DNA of 44,638 nucleotides from Desulfomicrobium sp. UBA5193. Its GTDB lineage: Bacteria > Desulfobacterota > Desulfovibrionia > Desulfovibrionales > Desulfomicrobiaceae. The position numbers were made by a program, and so were the translations under genes. Position 1 is the first letter of the stretch. Each line of letters starts with the position of its first letter. Positions 17,306-25,061 of the stretch are shown here, one piece after another. The notes beneath the pieces were generated by a model. It was not told the origin of the DNA, made no database searches, and saw only the letters and a list, made by a program, of their open reading frames with translations. Where the stretch lies: contig DHWB01000009.1 in NCBI GenBank assembly GCA_002412965.1, positions 1 to 44,638 on the forward strand. The letters are read 5' to 3'.

Positions 17306-19399
17306 GTGCAACGGCTCTTCCAGATCACCATCTTCCTGAGCGCATTTCTGCTGTTTCAGGTCCAGCCGATCATCGGGCGCTTCATCCTGCCATGGTTCGG
17401 GGGCGCTGCCGGCGTGTGGTCGGTCATGATGGTCTTCTTCCAGTTCATGCTGCTGGCCGGCTATGGGTATGCCCATCTCCTGTCCACTCGTCTTCCGCCC
17501 AGAGCACAGCTGGTGGTCCATCTGGCGGTGCTTGTCGCCGCGATGGCGGCCCTGCCGGTGGGGCCTTCCGAAGCCCTGAAGCCAGTCCCCGACGCCGAGC
17601 CCTTCACCAGCATTCTGCTTCTGCTCGGAAGCACGGTCGGTCTGCCGTATTTTGCCGTCTCGACGACGGGCCCCCTGGTACAGGCCTGGTTTGCGCGCAA
17701 ATATCAAGGCGTGTCCCCGTATTGGCTCTACGCGCTGAGCAATGCGGGTTCGCTCCTGGCGCTGCTGTCCTATCCCTTTCTGGTCGAGCCCTTGCTCGGG
17801 CGTCAGGAGCAGGCCATGATCTGGTCGCTGGGCTTTGTGGCTTTCGCGGTGCTCTGCGCCGTGGTCGCCGCGACATCCCTGTGGGGCGGTGCCCGGACGA
17901 TGGCTCTGGAGAGCGCTCGGGAAGAAGATGGCCTGCCTCCTGCCCGTTTGCGGCATGTCGCATGGATCGGGTTGCCCGCCCTGGCGTCGGCTCTTCTTCT
18001 CGCATTCACCAATGAAATTTGCGTGGATGTGGCCAGCGTGCCATTTTTATGGATACTCCCCCTGGGGTGCTATCTCCTGTCGTTCATCTTCACATTCTCC
18101 GGGAAAGGCAGGCTGCCAAGAAAAATTTTGAACCTGCTGGGGTTGGGCGCAGTCATATCCACTTCTGCCGTAATGTTCTGGCCGGGCATGCTTGATGTTC
18201 CGATTCAGATCGTTGTTTTCGGATATGCTGCAGCATTATTGATTTTATGTTGCGTCTTGCATGCTGAGGTGTACAGGTTGCGACCTGGTGCAGGACAAAT
18301 CACGTCTTTCTATTTTTGTGTTTCTATTGGTGGTGTTCTCGGTGGTCTTTTTGTCGGCATAGTGTCTCCTGTTGTTTTTAATTCACACTTAGAACTTCCT
18401 GTTGTCTTGGTTCTTGTATTTATTTCATTATTTTATAACTATATTAACAAATTTGAAATAAATAATTATCGGCATGTTGGTACTGTAATCTGTTTTATAG
18501 TTTTCATCCTGTTCAAGATATATAAGTATCAATCGCAATTTGAGTATACGTCGCGAAATTTCTATGGCGTGTACAGTGTTCAGCATGTTCAATTCGACAA
18601 GAATAACGGGATTCGCACGCTCTATTCCGGGACGACTCTTCATGGTTCTCAATTCACAAATCCGGATTATGAATCCATTCCGACGCAATATTTTACACGC
18701 CACTCAGGTGCGGGAATCGCCCTGGCGTTTTTTGAGGACAAGCCAAAAAAGGTCGGAGTGATCGGTCTGGGAATCGGAACTTTGGCCGCGTACGGGCGTC
18801 CTGGGGATACGTACAGGTTTTATGAGATCAATCCGGATTCGTTGCGCATTGCTCAGGAGCGTTTTTCCTTTCTCCGGAACTCCCCGGCCCAGGTCCAGGT
18901 CGTGCTTGGGGACGCCCGGCTGAATCTTGAGAGAGAGGAAGCGCAGCGCTTCGACGTGCTCGTTCTGGACGCGTTCACGAGCGATTCGATTCCCGTGCAT
19001 CTGCTGACCGAAGAAGCCTTCAGAAGCTACCTCCGGCACTTGAGCACGGACGGCGGAATCTGTGTCCACATATCGAACAGGCATCTGGACCTGGCGCCGA
19101 TGCTGAAAGGCATGGGGGCACGCTTGGGGCTGCGCACATTCAAATGGGCTGCCGCGAAAGACAGCAGTGTTGCCGGGGAGGAAAATGAGTACATCGTGCT
19201 GACGTCAAGCAAGAAGTTCATCAATGACTTTGACGAGATGGCCCGACTCGTGCGCAGGGAGTTCGTACCTCAAGGGAAGAGTCCCGACGTGTTCGCAAGG
19301 CGCTTCGACTTGGATTACGTCGAGGCAACGCGTTATTGGACCGACGATTTCTCGAATCTGTTCAGTGTGTTGAAGCCAGTTTTCAGAAAACGGCGATGA
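17306..19399 (+). CDS. Membrane protein with C-terminal spermidine-synthase-like domain (paralog 2)
   Basis: A 697-residue protein from a GTG preceded by GAGGGA, 7 bases after its paralog, so the two are cotranscribed. It aligns with the first along its whole length: the same N-terminal 'FLSAFLLFQVQP.IGR', 'LPYFAVSTTGPLVQAW', 'ALSNAGSLLALLSYPF', and C-terminal 'VGVIGLGIGTLAAYGRPGD', 'VLVLDAFTSDSIPVHLL' and 'CVHISNRHLDLAPML'. In the glycine motif it has GLGIGT where paralog 1 has GLGAGT. It has an AT-rich block (about 18230-18620) at the matching place. Function unknown; polyamine or aminopropyl transfer is only a family-level guess. Confidence 0.75.
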   Translation: MQRLFQITIFLSAFLLFQVQPIIGRFILPWFGGAAGVWSVMMVFFQFMLLAGYGYAHLLSTRLPPRAQLVVHLAVLVAAMAALPVGPSEALKPVPDAEPFTSILLLLGSTVGLPYFAVSTTGPLVQAWFARKYQGVSPYWLYALSNAGSLLALLSYPFLVEPLLGRQEQAMIWSLGFVAFAVLCAVVAATSLWGGARTMALESAREEDGLPPARLRHVAWIGLPALASALLLAFTNEICVDVASVPFLWILPLGCYLLSFIFTFSGKGRLPRKILNLLGLGAVISTSAVMFWPGMLDVPIQIVVFGYAAALLILCCVLHAEVYRLRPGAGQITSFYFCVSIGGVLGGLFVGIVSPVVFNSHLELPVVLVLVFISLFYNYINKFEINNYRHVGTVICFIVFILFKIYKYQSQFEYTSRNFYGVYSVQHVQFDKNNGIRTLYSGTTLHGSQFTNPDYESIPTQYFTRHSGAGIALAFFEDKPKKVGVIGLGIGTLAAYGRPGDTYRFYEINPDSLRIAQERFSFLRNSPAQVQVVLGDARLNLEREEAQRFDVLVLDAFTSDSIPVHLLTEEAFRSYLRHLSTDGGICVHISNRHLDLAPMLKGMGARLGLRTFKWAAAKDSSVAGEENEYIVLTSSKKFINDFDEMARLVRREFVPQGKSPDVFARRFDLDYVEATRYWTDDFSNLFSVLKPVFRKRR

Positions 19400-19407
19400 T
19401 GCGGGAA

Positions 19408-19432
19408 GGGCCGCCCCGGTGAGGGGCGGCCC
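19408..19432. terminator. Hairpin between convergent genes
   Basis: A perfect 10-bp stem (gggccgcccc / ggggcggccc) with loop ggtga, just past the stops of paralog 2 and ald, which converge here. It lacks a T-run on either strand. It resembles the terminator of the ald relic at 27397-27426, which does have a T-run. Confidence 0.65.
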
Positions 19433-19463
19433 GCTGGTGAGGGATATGTCGATACCCTTGGGG

Positions 19464-20576
19464 TCACAGGCAGGAGTCGGCCGGGGTGTAGGGCAGGCCG
19501 AAGGCTTCGGCCACGCCCTTGAAGGTGATCTTGTCGCCGACCATGTTCAGGCCGTTCTTGAGACCCACGTTTTCCTTGCAGGCGGCCTTCCAGCCCTTGT
19601 TTGCGATCTGCAGGGCGTAGGGCAGGGTGGCGTTGGTCAGGGCCATGGTCGAGGTGATCGGCACCGCGCCGGGCATGTTGGCCACGCAGTAGTGGATGAT
19701 GCCGTCCACCTCGTAGATGGGGTCGGAGTGTGTGGTGGCCCTTGAGGTCTCGAAGCAGCCGCCCTGGTCGATGGCCACGTCCACGAGCACGCAGCCGGGC
19801 TTCATGTCCTTGAACATCTCGCGGGTGATGAGCTTCGGGGCCTTGGCGCCGACAACCAGCACCGCGCCGATGATGGCGTCGGCCTTCTTGGCCAGCTCGC
19901 GGATCATGGCCGGGGAGCTCATCAGCGGCGTGCAGTTCTTGGGCATGATCTCGGACAGGTAGCGCAGGCGGTCGAGATTCATGTCCAGAATGTAGACTCG
20001 CGCGCCAAGTCCTGCGGCCATCATGGCCGCGTTGGTGCCGACGATGCCGCCGCCGATGACCAGCACCGTGGCCGGGGCCACGCCGGTCACGCCGCCCAGC
20101 AGGATTCCGCGCCCGCCATGGACGCGCTCGTTGTACTTGGCCGCTTCCTGCGCGGCCATGCGTCCGGCGACCTCGCTCATGGGGGTCAGGAGCGGCAGGC
20201 CGCCCTGGGGACCGGTCACGGTCTCGTAGGCGATGGCGACGGAGTCGGTCTTCATGAACTCGCGGGTCAGCTTCTCATCGGCCGCAAAGTGAAAATAGGT
20301 GAAGACGATCTGGCCGGGCTTGACCATGGCGTATTCGGACGGCTGCGGTTCCTTGACGTGCATGACCATGTCGGACTGGGCATAGACTTCGGTCGGGGTG
20401 GGTACGATGTTTGCGCCGGCCGTCCTGTATGCTTCGTCGGAAAATCCGCTGCCCGCGCCCGCCGATGCCTCCACCAGCACGGTATGCCCGTGCTGCTTCA
20501 TGACTTCCACCCCGGCCGGCGTCATGCAGACCCGGTTTTCCTGCGATTTGATTTCCTTGAGAACTCCGACGATCAT
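19464..20576 (-). CDS. ald: Alanine dehydrogenase
   Basis: A 370-residue enzyme that interconverts L-alanine with pyruvate and ammonium using NAD. The start is the ATG giving MIVGVLKEIKSQENRVCMTP, with AGGAG upstream; further in-frame codons to 20624 are not needed. Visible features are the substrate site 'HVKEPQPSE' and 'TYFHFAAD', the NAD fold 'VLVIGGGIVGTNAA', and 'VDVAIDQGGCFETSRATTHSDP' with the catalytic Asp. Length is normal. It is the second gene of the operon after the opine-dehydrogenase-like gene (62-base gap), so it should be driven by the sigma-54 promoter at 21796-21811. A broken copy of its 3' end lies at 27456-27697. Confidence 0.95.
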   Translation of the reverse strand: MIVGVLKEIKSQENRVCMTPAGVEVMKQHGHTVLVEASAGAGSGFSDEAYRTAGANIVPTPTEVYAQSDMVMHVKEPQPSEYAMVKPGQIVFTYFHFAADEKLTREFMKTDSVAIAYETVTGPQGGLPLLTPMSEVAGRMAAQEAAKYNERVHGGRGILLGGVTGVAPATVLVIGGGIVGTNAAMMAAGLGARVYILDMNLDRLRYLSEIMPKNCTPLMSSPAMIRELAKKADAIIGAVLVVGAKAPKLITREMFKDMKPGCVLVDVAIDQGGCFETSRATTHSDPIYEVDGIIHYCVANMPGAVPITSTMALTNATLPYALQIANKGWKAACKENVGLKNGLNMVGDKITFKGVAEAFGLPYTPADSCL

Positions 20577-20638
20577 TTTTGTACTCCTGTTTCTGAAAAT
20601 GTTGAATCCGTGATTTGTTGACATGCAAGGACGGAAGC

Positions 20639-21742
20639 TCAGCCCTGGGCGGGCTTTTCCCCTGTCTCCAGGTAATGTTCGAACTGTTCCCGGTTCAGGC
20701 CTTCAAGTCCCAGGTTCGCCATCGTCCGGCCCGTGTTGAAGAAATCTTCCCCCAAAATCATTTGTCCTAATTTGGCGACGAGCCACATTCGCTCCATGGG
20801 CAGGCCCATCATGTCGCCGAGTTCGATCATGGGGATGAGGCCCGTCGGGATGTCCTCCAGCAGGTAGCGGGTGCGCAGCTCTTTTTGGCCCTTGATCTTT
20901 TCGTAGGCGGGATTGAGCCGGACAGCCTCGCTCAAGGTGTCGGCCTTGGCTCCGTATGCCTTCGCGTACCATTCCCGGATGGAGATGAGATCGATGTCGA
21001 AGGCCTTGCCGAGCTCGACCCGTTCCTTGTCGAGAGCCTCGGTGAATGCGCCGATGGTCGGGGTGATGCCTTCCCAGTAGTAGAGCCAGTCGTGTCGCGA
21101 TTCTATCAGGGACGTGTTGAGGAGAGTCGGGGTCGGGTGCATGATCGCATTGGCGTTTCCGAGACTGGTCTCAATGACGTTCTTGCCCCCGACAATCTGG
21201 GGAAAGGCTTCCTGCATGACGCTCAGGGCGCGTGCATTTTCACAGGCGGGAAGCGTGGCCACGACCAGATCGTCCTTGATGCCCAGGATGCTCGCATGAC
21301 CGGGTTTTGGACTGCGGCACGCGTAAATGAGACTGTTGGTCTCCGCAACGGCGACGCGGGCTGTGCAACCCAACTGATCCAGGACATGTCTGAACTCGAG
21401 CGCGCCGCAGGTCGCGCCGGGATGAATGATGACAATCTGGCCGTCCGTCAGATGTGCGGCGCAGTTCTTCGCGATCGTTTTGTGTGCGGTGGCCGGCGCA
21501 ACGACCATGACGACATCCGCGCCCGCGATGGCCTTGCCGATATCCGTGGTCACCAGTTCCGGCTTGCCGAATCCCTCGACCACACCGTCCACAATGATGC
21601 CGCCTTGCGCATTGATCGCATCCACCGTGGCCTGGAAGACGTCATAGAGACGAACCTTGTACCCCATGATGGATAAATGTCCCGCCAGGGACTGTCCGCC
21701 GTTTCCTCCACCGATGATCGCCCATACAGTACTTCTGCTCAT
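20639..21742 (-). CDS. NAD/NADP octopine/nopaline (opine) dehydrogenase family protein
   Basis: A 367-residue protein. The ATG at 21742 is chosen because GGAG lies 7 bases upstream; a TTG at 21754 is the only longer option. The N-terminal Rossmann fold begins 'VWAIIGGGNGGQSLAGHL', and the C-terminal helical domain contains 'NANAIMHPTPTLLNT' with His202, the likely catalytic His of the family, and a conserved-looking Asp in 'EALDKERVELG'. These enzymes reductively join a 2-oxo acid to an amino acid, or oxidatively split the resulting N-(carboxyalkyl)amino acid. With ald and a TRAP transporter alongside, splitting an alanine-containing opine is attractive, but the substrate cannot be inferred with certainty. 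Confidence 0.85.
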   Translation of the reverse strand: MSRSTVWAIIGGGNGGQSLAGHLSIMGYKVRLYDVFQATVDAINAQGGIIVDGVVEGFGKPELVTTDIGKAIAGADVVMVVAPATAHKTIAKNCAAHLTDGQIVIIHPGATCGALEFRHVLDQLGCTARVAVAETNSLIYACRSPKPGHASILGIKDDLVVATLPACENARALSVMQEAFPQIVGGKNVIETSLGNANAIMHPTPTLLNTSLIESRHDWLYYWEGITPTIGAFTEALDKERVELGKAFDIDLISIREWYAKAYGAKADTLSEAVRLNPAYEKIKGQKELRTRYLLEDIPTGLIPMIELGDMMGLPMERMWLVAKLGQMILGEDFFNTGRTMANLGLEGLNREQFEHYLETGEKPAQG

Positions 21743-21795
21743 GGTTGACTCCAAAATGAGTGAGATTGAAGCATAGAATTGCTTGCGTAGGCATG

Positions 21796-21811
21796 AGCAA
21801 TGCAGGTGCCA
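21796..21811 (-). promoter_or_regulatory. Sigma-54 (-24/-12) promoter of the opine dehydrogenase-ald operon
   Basis: On the minus strand the sequence TGGCACCTGCATTGCT matches the RpoN consensus TGGCAC-N5-TTGCW, with GG and GC exactly 10 bases apart. Transcription would start near 21785, leaving a leader of about 43 bases before the ATG at 21742. Confidence 0.88.
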
Positions 21812-21837
21812 TGGAGGTGTTGATTTCTACGACTCTA

Positions 21838-21850
21838 TAATTGTTTGATT
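21838..21850 (-). promoter_or_regulatory. Possible IHF site
   Basis: The minus-strand AATCAAACAATTA matches the IHF consensus WATCAANNNNTTR. It lies between the sigma-54 promoter and the upstream operator sites, where DNA bending would be expected. The motif is degenerate, so a chance match is possible. Confidence 0.5.
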
Positions 21851-21891
21851 TTTTTTCGAGGATTGAATTTTTGGGCGGGTCATGTTGCGTC

Positions 21892-21916
21892 GAAGTGTCT
21901 TATAATTTAACACTTC
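21892..21916. promoter_or_regulatory. Inverted repeat around a TATAAT box
   Basis: GAAGTGT and ACACTTC arms enclose an 11-base spacer that contains TATAAT (21901-21906). This could be the -10 of the divergent regulator gene overlapped by an operator. No good -35 is found at the right distance. Confidence 0.4.
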
Positions 21917-21967
21917 TTTCAGAGAGACGTGATTTAGAGCCTTGTTTACGGTGATGCAGTGAGATCA

Positions 21968-21998
21968 GTCTCAAAATGAGACATGTCTAAAAATGACA
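21968..21998. promoter_or_regulatory. Upstream activator sites for the sigma-54 regulator
   Basis: A perfect palindrome GTCTCAAAATGAGAC (21968-21982) is followed at once by a degenerate copy TGTCTAAAAATGACA (21984-21998). They lie about 180-215 bases upstream of the predicted start of the opine operon, and just before the regulator's own start codon. A 17-base element matching in 14 positions lies upstream of the TRAP promoter (27160-27176). Confidence 0.7.
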
Positions 21999-21999
21999 G

Positions 22000-23937
22000 A
22001 TGATTGCGGGGCACATTGTGGAAGCATTAAATTCTGTTTCTCGCCGGAATTTGCGAGAGGAGATCGAGGCGTCGCATCTGCGTTCCCAGGAGTATGGAGT
22101 CAGCCTTGAGGAGAGAACAAACCAGGTCTGCCTGACTCCTGCGGAGCTCGCTTTCCGCCAGGCCGGCAACAAGGATTTCCTGGCCGTTGCCGTGGCGCAT
22201 ATCGAGGAATCCTACGACCTGCTTTCCCCTGATGACTTCATGATGGCCGTGGCGGACCGCGACGGCTACATTTTGCACCTGGCCGCCAGCGACAAGATCA
22301 AGGCGCTTTTTGCAGAAAGAAATTGCGTGCCGGGGTTTCGCTGGACGGAACGGGATGTGGGCACGACGGCCACAAGTCTGTGCCTTGAATTGCGAGCCCC
22401 GATTCAGCTCAACGACAAGGACCATTACTGCAAACGGGCGCATGGGTTCTCAAGCTCCGCGGCCCCCATCTTCGGCCACGCGGAAGAACTGCTCGGCGTC
22501 CTGGTGGCGTCGGGACCGGCGGGGCATGTGCATCCGCACACATTGGGCATGGTGTTGTCGTCTGCCCGCTCCATCGAGCGCCAGCTGCGCATCATGAGGC
22601 GAAACCGGGAACTGGCCCGGCATGTGAGTTTTCTGGACGGAGTCATCGATTCGACCAGCGTCGGGATCATGATCCTCGATGCTGAAGCCCGGATCTGGCG
22701 CGTCAACCGCAAGGGGCGGCAGATCCTGCGCAAGGACGACCTGCAGGGCAAGCCGGTCTCCGTGCTCAAGGGCCTGTCGGTGGACATGCACAGCGTGCGC
22801 ACCAAGCCGTCGAGCTGGATCAATCAGGAATGCACCGTGAAAAACGAGCACCACACGGTCAATTTTCTTTTTTCCGTTGATCCCGTGCTTGGACCGGAGG
22901 ACATGCTGCTTGGCGCCGTGCTCATTTTCGAGGAGGTGGATTCGATTCGCAAGCTGGCCAAAATCGCCGGAACGAAAGCGTACTTCACCTTCGAGAGCCT
23001 GATCGGATCGTGCGAGGAGTTCAGGAAGGCCATCAGTCTGGCCAAGAAGGCGGCGCAGTCGAATTCGACAGTGCTCATCCGTGGCGAGACCGGCACGGGC
23101 AAGGAGCTGTTCGCGCAGTCCATCCACAACGCAAGCCAGAGAAGGGCGCACCCCTTTGTGCCGATCAACTGCGGAGCCATTCCGGGCGAGCTGCTCGAAA
23201 GCGAGCTCTTCGGCTACATGGACGGAGCCTTTACGGGGGCGCAAAAAGGTGGCCGGGCAGGCAAGTTCGAGCTGGCCAACCATGGCACCATCCTGCTCGA
23301 CGAGATCGGCGACATGCCGCACGACATGCAGGTCAAGCTGTTACGCGTGCTGCAGACCGGGGAGGTCTATCGCATCGGGGCGCGTCAGCCGGTCCTCATC
23401 GATGTGCGCATCATCGCGTGTACGCATGTGGATCTGGGCAAGGCCGTCAGCGAAGGGCGATTCAGGGAGGATCTTTTCTACCGCCTCAATGTTTTTCCCA
23501 TAGTAATCCCTGCCCTGCGGCAGCGCGGCAGTGAAGACATCCTGGCCCTGGCCTCCTTCTTTCTGGAGCAGAACAGGGTTTCCCCTCCCTCCCTGTCCCC
23601 GTCGGCGGTGCGGACGCTGGTCGAGCACTCCTGGCCAGGCAACGTCCGCGAACTGCAGAACACGATCCAGCGCGCGCTGCATCTGTGCGAAGGGGATGTC
23701 CTTGATGCGAAATGCCTGGGCCTGTCGGTCACGGAAAAAGTTCGGCCTGAAGCAAACGGCGGCTCCCTGGAAGACATGGAGCGCAACGCCATCGTCGAGA
23801 TGCTGCGCGTCACCGGGGGAAACATGGCGGAAACAGCGCGAAGGCTCTGTATTTCCAGGGCCACCCTGTACCGCAAGACAAAGCAGTTCGGCCTAGAGTC
23901 GCATCTCAAGCACCCCGCAGCGTCGCACGCGAATTGA
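22000..23937 (+). CDS. Sigma-54-dependent Fis-family activator (GAF-PAS-AAA+-HTH)
   Basis: A 645-residue enhancer-binding protein with AcoR/DhaR-type layout: a GAF-like sensory region (about 55-200), a PAS-like segment (about 210-320), the AAA+ domain with Walker A GETGTGKE (362-369), the sigma-54-contacting loop GAFTGA (409-414), 'ILLDEIGDM' and 'HSWPGNVRELQNTI', and a C-terminal Fis-type helix-turn-helix ('GGNMAETARRLCISRATLYRK'-like). It reads away from the opine dehydrogenase-ald operon. The predicted start lacks a clear Shine-Dalgarno and sits 2 bases after the operator pair, so the protein may repress or tune itself. It is the obvious activator of the two sigma-54 promoters beside it. 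The inducer is unknown. Confidence 0.93.
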   Translation: MIAGHIVEALNSVSRRNLREEIEASHLRSQEYGVSLEERTNQVCLTPAELAFRQAGNKDFLAVAVAHIEESYDLLSPDDFMMAVADRDGYILHLAASDKIKALFAERNCVPGFRWTERDVGTTATSLCLELRAPIQLNDKDHYCKRAHGFSSSAAPIFGHAEELLGVLVASGPAGHVHPHTLGMVLSSARSIERQLRIMRRNRELARHVSFLDGVIDSTSVGIMILDAEARIWRVNRKGRQILRKDDLQGKPVSVLKGLSVDMHSVRTKPSSWINQECTVKNEHHTVNFLFSVDPVLGPEDMLLGAVLIFEEVDSIRKLAKIAGTKAYFTFESLIGSCEEFRKAISLAKKAAQSNSTVLIRGETGTGKELFAQSIHNASQRRAHPFVPINCGAIPGELLESELFGYMDGAFTGAQKGGRAGKFELANHGTILLDEIGDMPHDMQVKLLRVLQTGEVYRIGARQPVLIDVRIIACTHVDLGKAVSEGRFREDLFYRLNVFPIVIPALRQRGSEDILALASFFLEQNRVSPPSLSPSAVRTLVEHSWPGNVRELQNTIQRALHLCEGDVLDAKCLGLSVTEKVRPEANGGSLEDMERNAIVEMLRVTGGNMAETARRLCISRATLYRKTKQFGLESHLKHPAASHAN

Positions 23938-23976
23938 AGCGACGTGGCCGCGGTCGGTCCTCGTTTGCTCCGGTGG

Positions 23977-24025
23977 GCAAAGACAAGTGGGCGGTGGAAC
24001 GAATCCACCGCCCACTTGTCTTTGC
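23977..24025. terminator. Long bidirectional hairpin terminator
   Basis: A perfect 22-bp stem (23977-23998 with 24004-24025) with a 5-base loop lies between the stop codons of the converging regulator and dctP genes. No T-run follows on either strand, but the position and length point to a two-way transcription barrier. Confidence 0.8.
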
Positions 24026-24049
24026 GGAGGGGTCTTTGCGAGGAGGGAA

Positions 24050-25036
24050 TTATTCGATGATCTTGTCCAGCACGGACTTGCCCCAGTCGGCGCCGACATC
24101 GCTCAAAATTTCGGGCCAGACCTTCTGTTCTGCGATGGCTGCGGTCTTGGCGATCTGTTCCGGGGTGACCGCGACAATCTTGGCGCCGTTCTCTTCGAGC
24201 TTCTTCTCGTTCATCTTCTGGTCGGATTCAACGGTCTGCCAGCGGCGATCCTCAAACTTCTTGGCCACTTCCAGAAGCTTTTCGCGTTCGGGGGCGTCCA
24301 GTTCGTTCAGCAGTTCGGAGTTGACGATCAGGTACCAGACTTCAAAATGCGTGTTGGTGGGCAGGTAGAACTTGGTCACATCCCGGAAGGACGCGTAATA
24401 GCCTTCGGCGCCGGAGCCGATGATGCCGTCGACAACGCCGGTCTGCACGGCCGTGAAGACCTCGGAGAAGGGCATGGGGGTGGCCATGTAGCCGGTGTTT
24501 TCGGCCAGCAGCTGGAAAGTCTTCATCGGAGGCACGCGGACCTTGAGGCCCTGGGCCACGTCCGGGTCGCCGGGAGCCTTGGGCTCCTTGTTCAGGGAGA
24601 TACCGCCGAAGTACACGGGCCAGGCGGCCAGCACGGAAATGCCCTGCTTTTCGTACAGCGCCCCGATTTCCTTGCGCAGCGGGGTATCCCCGGCAAAGTT
24701 CTTCTGAGCCTGGGCGTAGTCCTTGACCAGGTAGGGGAAGAACAGGATTTGGAAGCGCTTGTCTGCGGCCGAGGCGGCAGGCTGGCAGGCCATCTCCACA
24801 GCGCCGACGCCGACGCGTTCCTGAACGACTGTGTAATCGCCCAGGGCGCTCGCGGGATAGATCTTGGCCGTGATCTTGCCTGCGGTGGCCGCTTTGACCT
24901 CGTCGGCGAACCAGTTCAAATCAACGTCGATGGCTGCGCCCTGAGGGCGGACATGGGCCAGTTTCCAGTCTGCCGCCTGGGCGGCTCCTGCGATGAAGAG
25001 GCTGAGCATGACTACGGTCCAGAATGCTTTTTTCAT
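24050..25036 (-). CDS. dctP: TRAP transporter solute-binding protein DctP
   Basis: A 328-residue periplasmic binding protein. The ATG at 25036 has AAAGGAG upstream and opens a signal peptide (MKKAFWTVVMLSLFIAGAAQAA); a longer in-frame start would place charged residues in front. The mature part has the DctP pattern 'GLKVRVPPMKTF', whose Arg usually binds a substrate carboxylate, and 'VQTGVVDGIIG'. It would capture a carboxylic or amino-acid-like solute for DctQM. It is the last gene of the operon. Its ligand is not predictable from sequence, although the opine/alanine genes next door suggest one. Confidence 0.92.
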   Translation of the reverse strand: MKKAFWTVVMLSLFIAGAAQAADWKLAHVRPQGAAIDVDLNWFADEVKAATAGKITAKIYPASALGDYTVVQERVGVGAVEMACQPAASAADKRFQILFFPYLVKDYAQAQKNFAGDTPLRKEIGALYEKQGISVLAAWPVYFGGISLNKEPKAPGDPDVAQGLKVRVPPMKTFQLLAENTGYMATPMPFSEVFTAVQTGVVDGIIGSGAEGYYASFRDVTKFYLPTNTHFEVWYLIVNSELLNELDAPEREKLLEVAKKFEDRRWQTVESDQKMNEKKLEENGAKIVAVTPEQIAKTAAIAEQKVWPEILSDVGADWGKSVLDKIIE

Positions 25037-25061
25037 ACGTCTTCTCCTTTGAAAGAAAGGG

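Noticed and set aside
21871..21890. A second sigma-54 promoter on the plus strand for the activator gene (TTGGGCGGGTCATGTTGCG).
   Set aside because: The GG-to-GC spacing is 11-12 instead of 10 bases.
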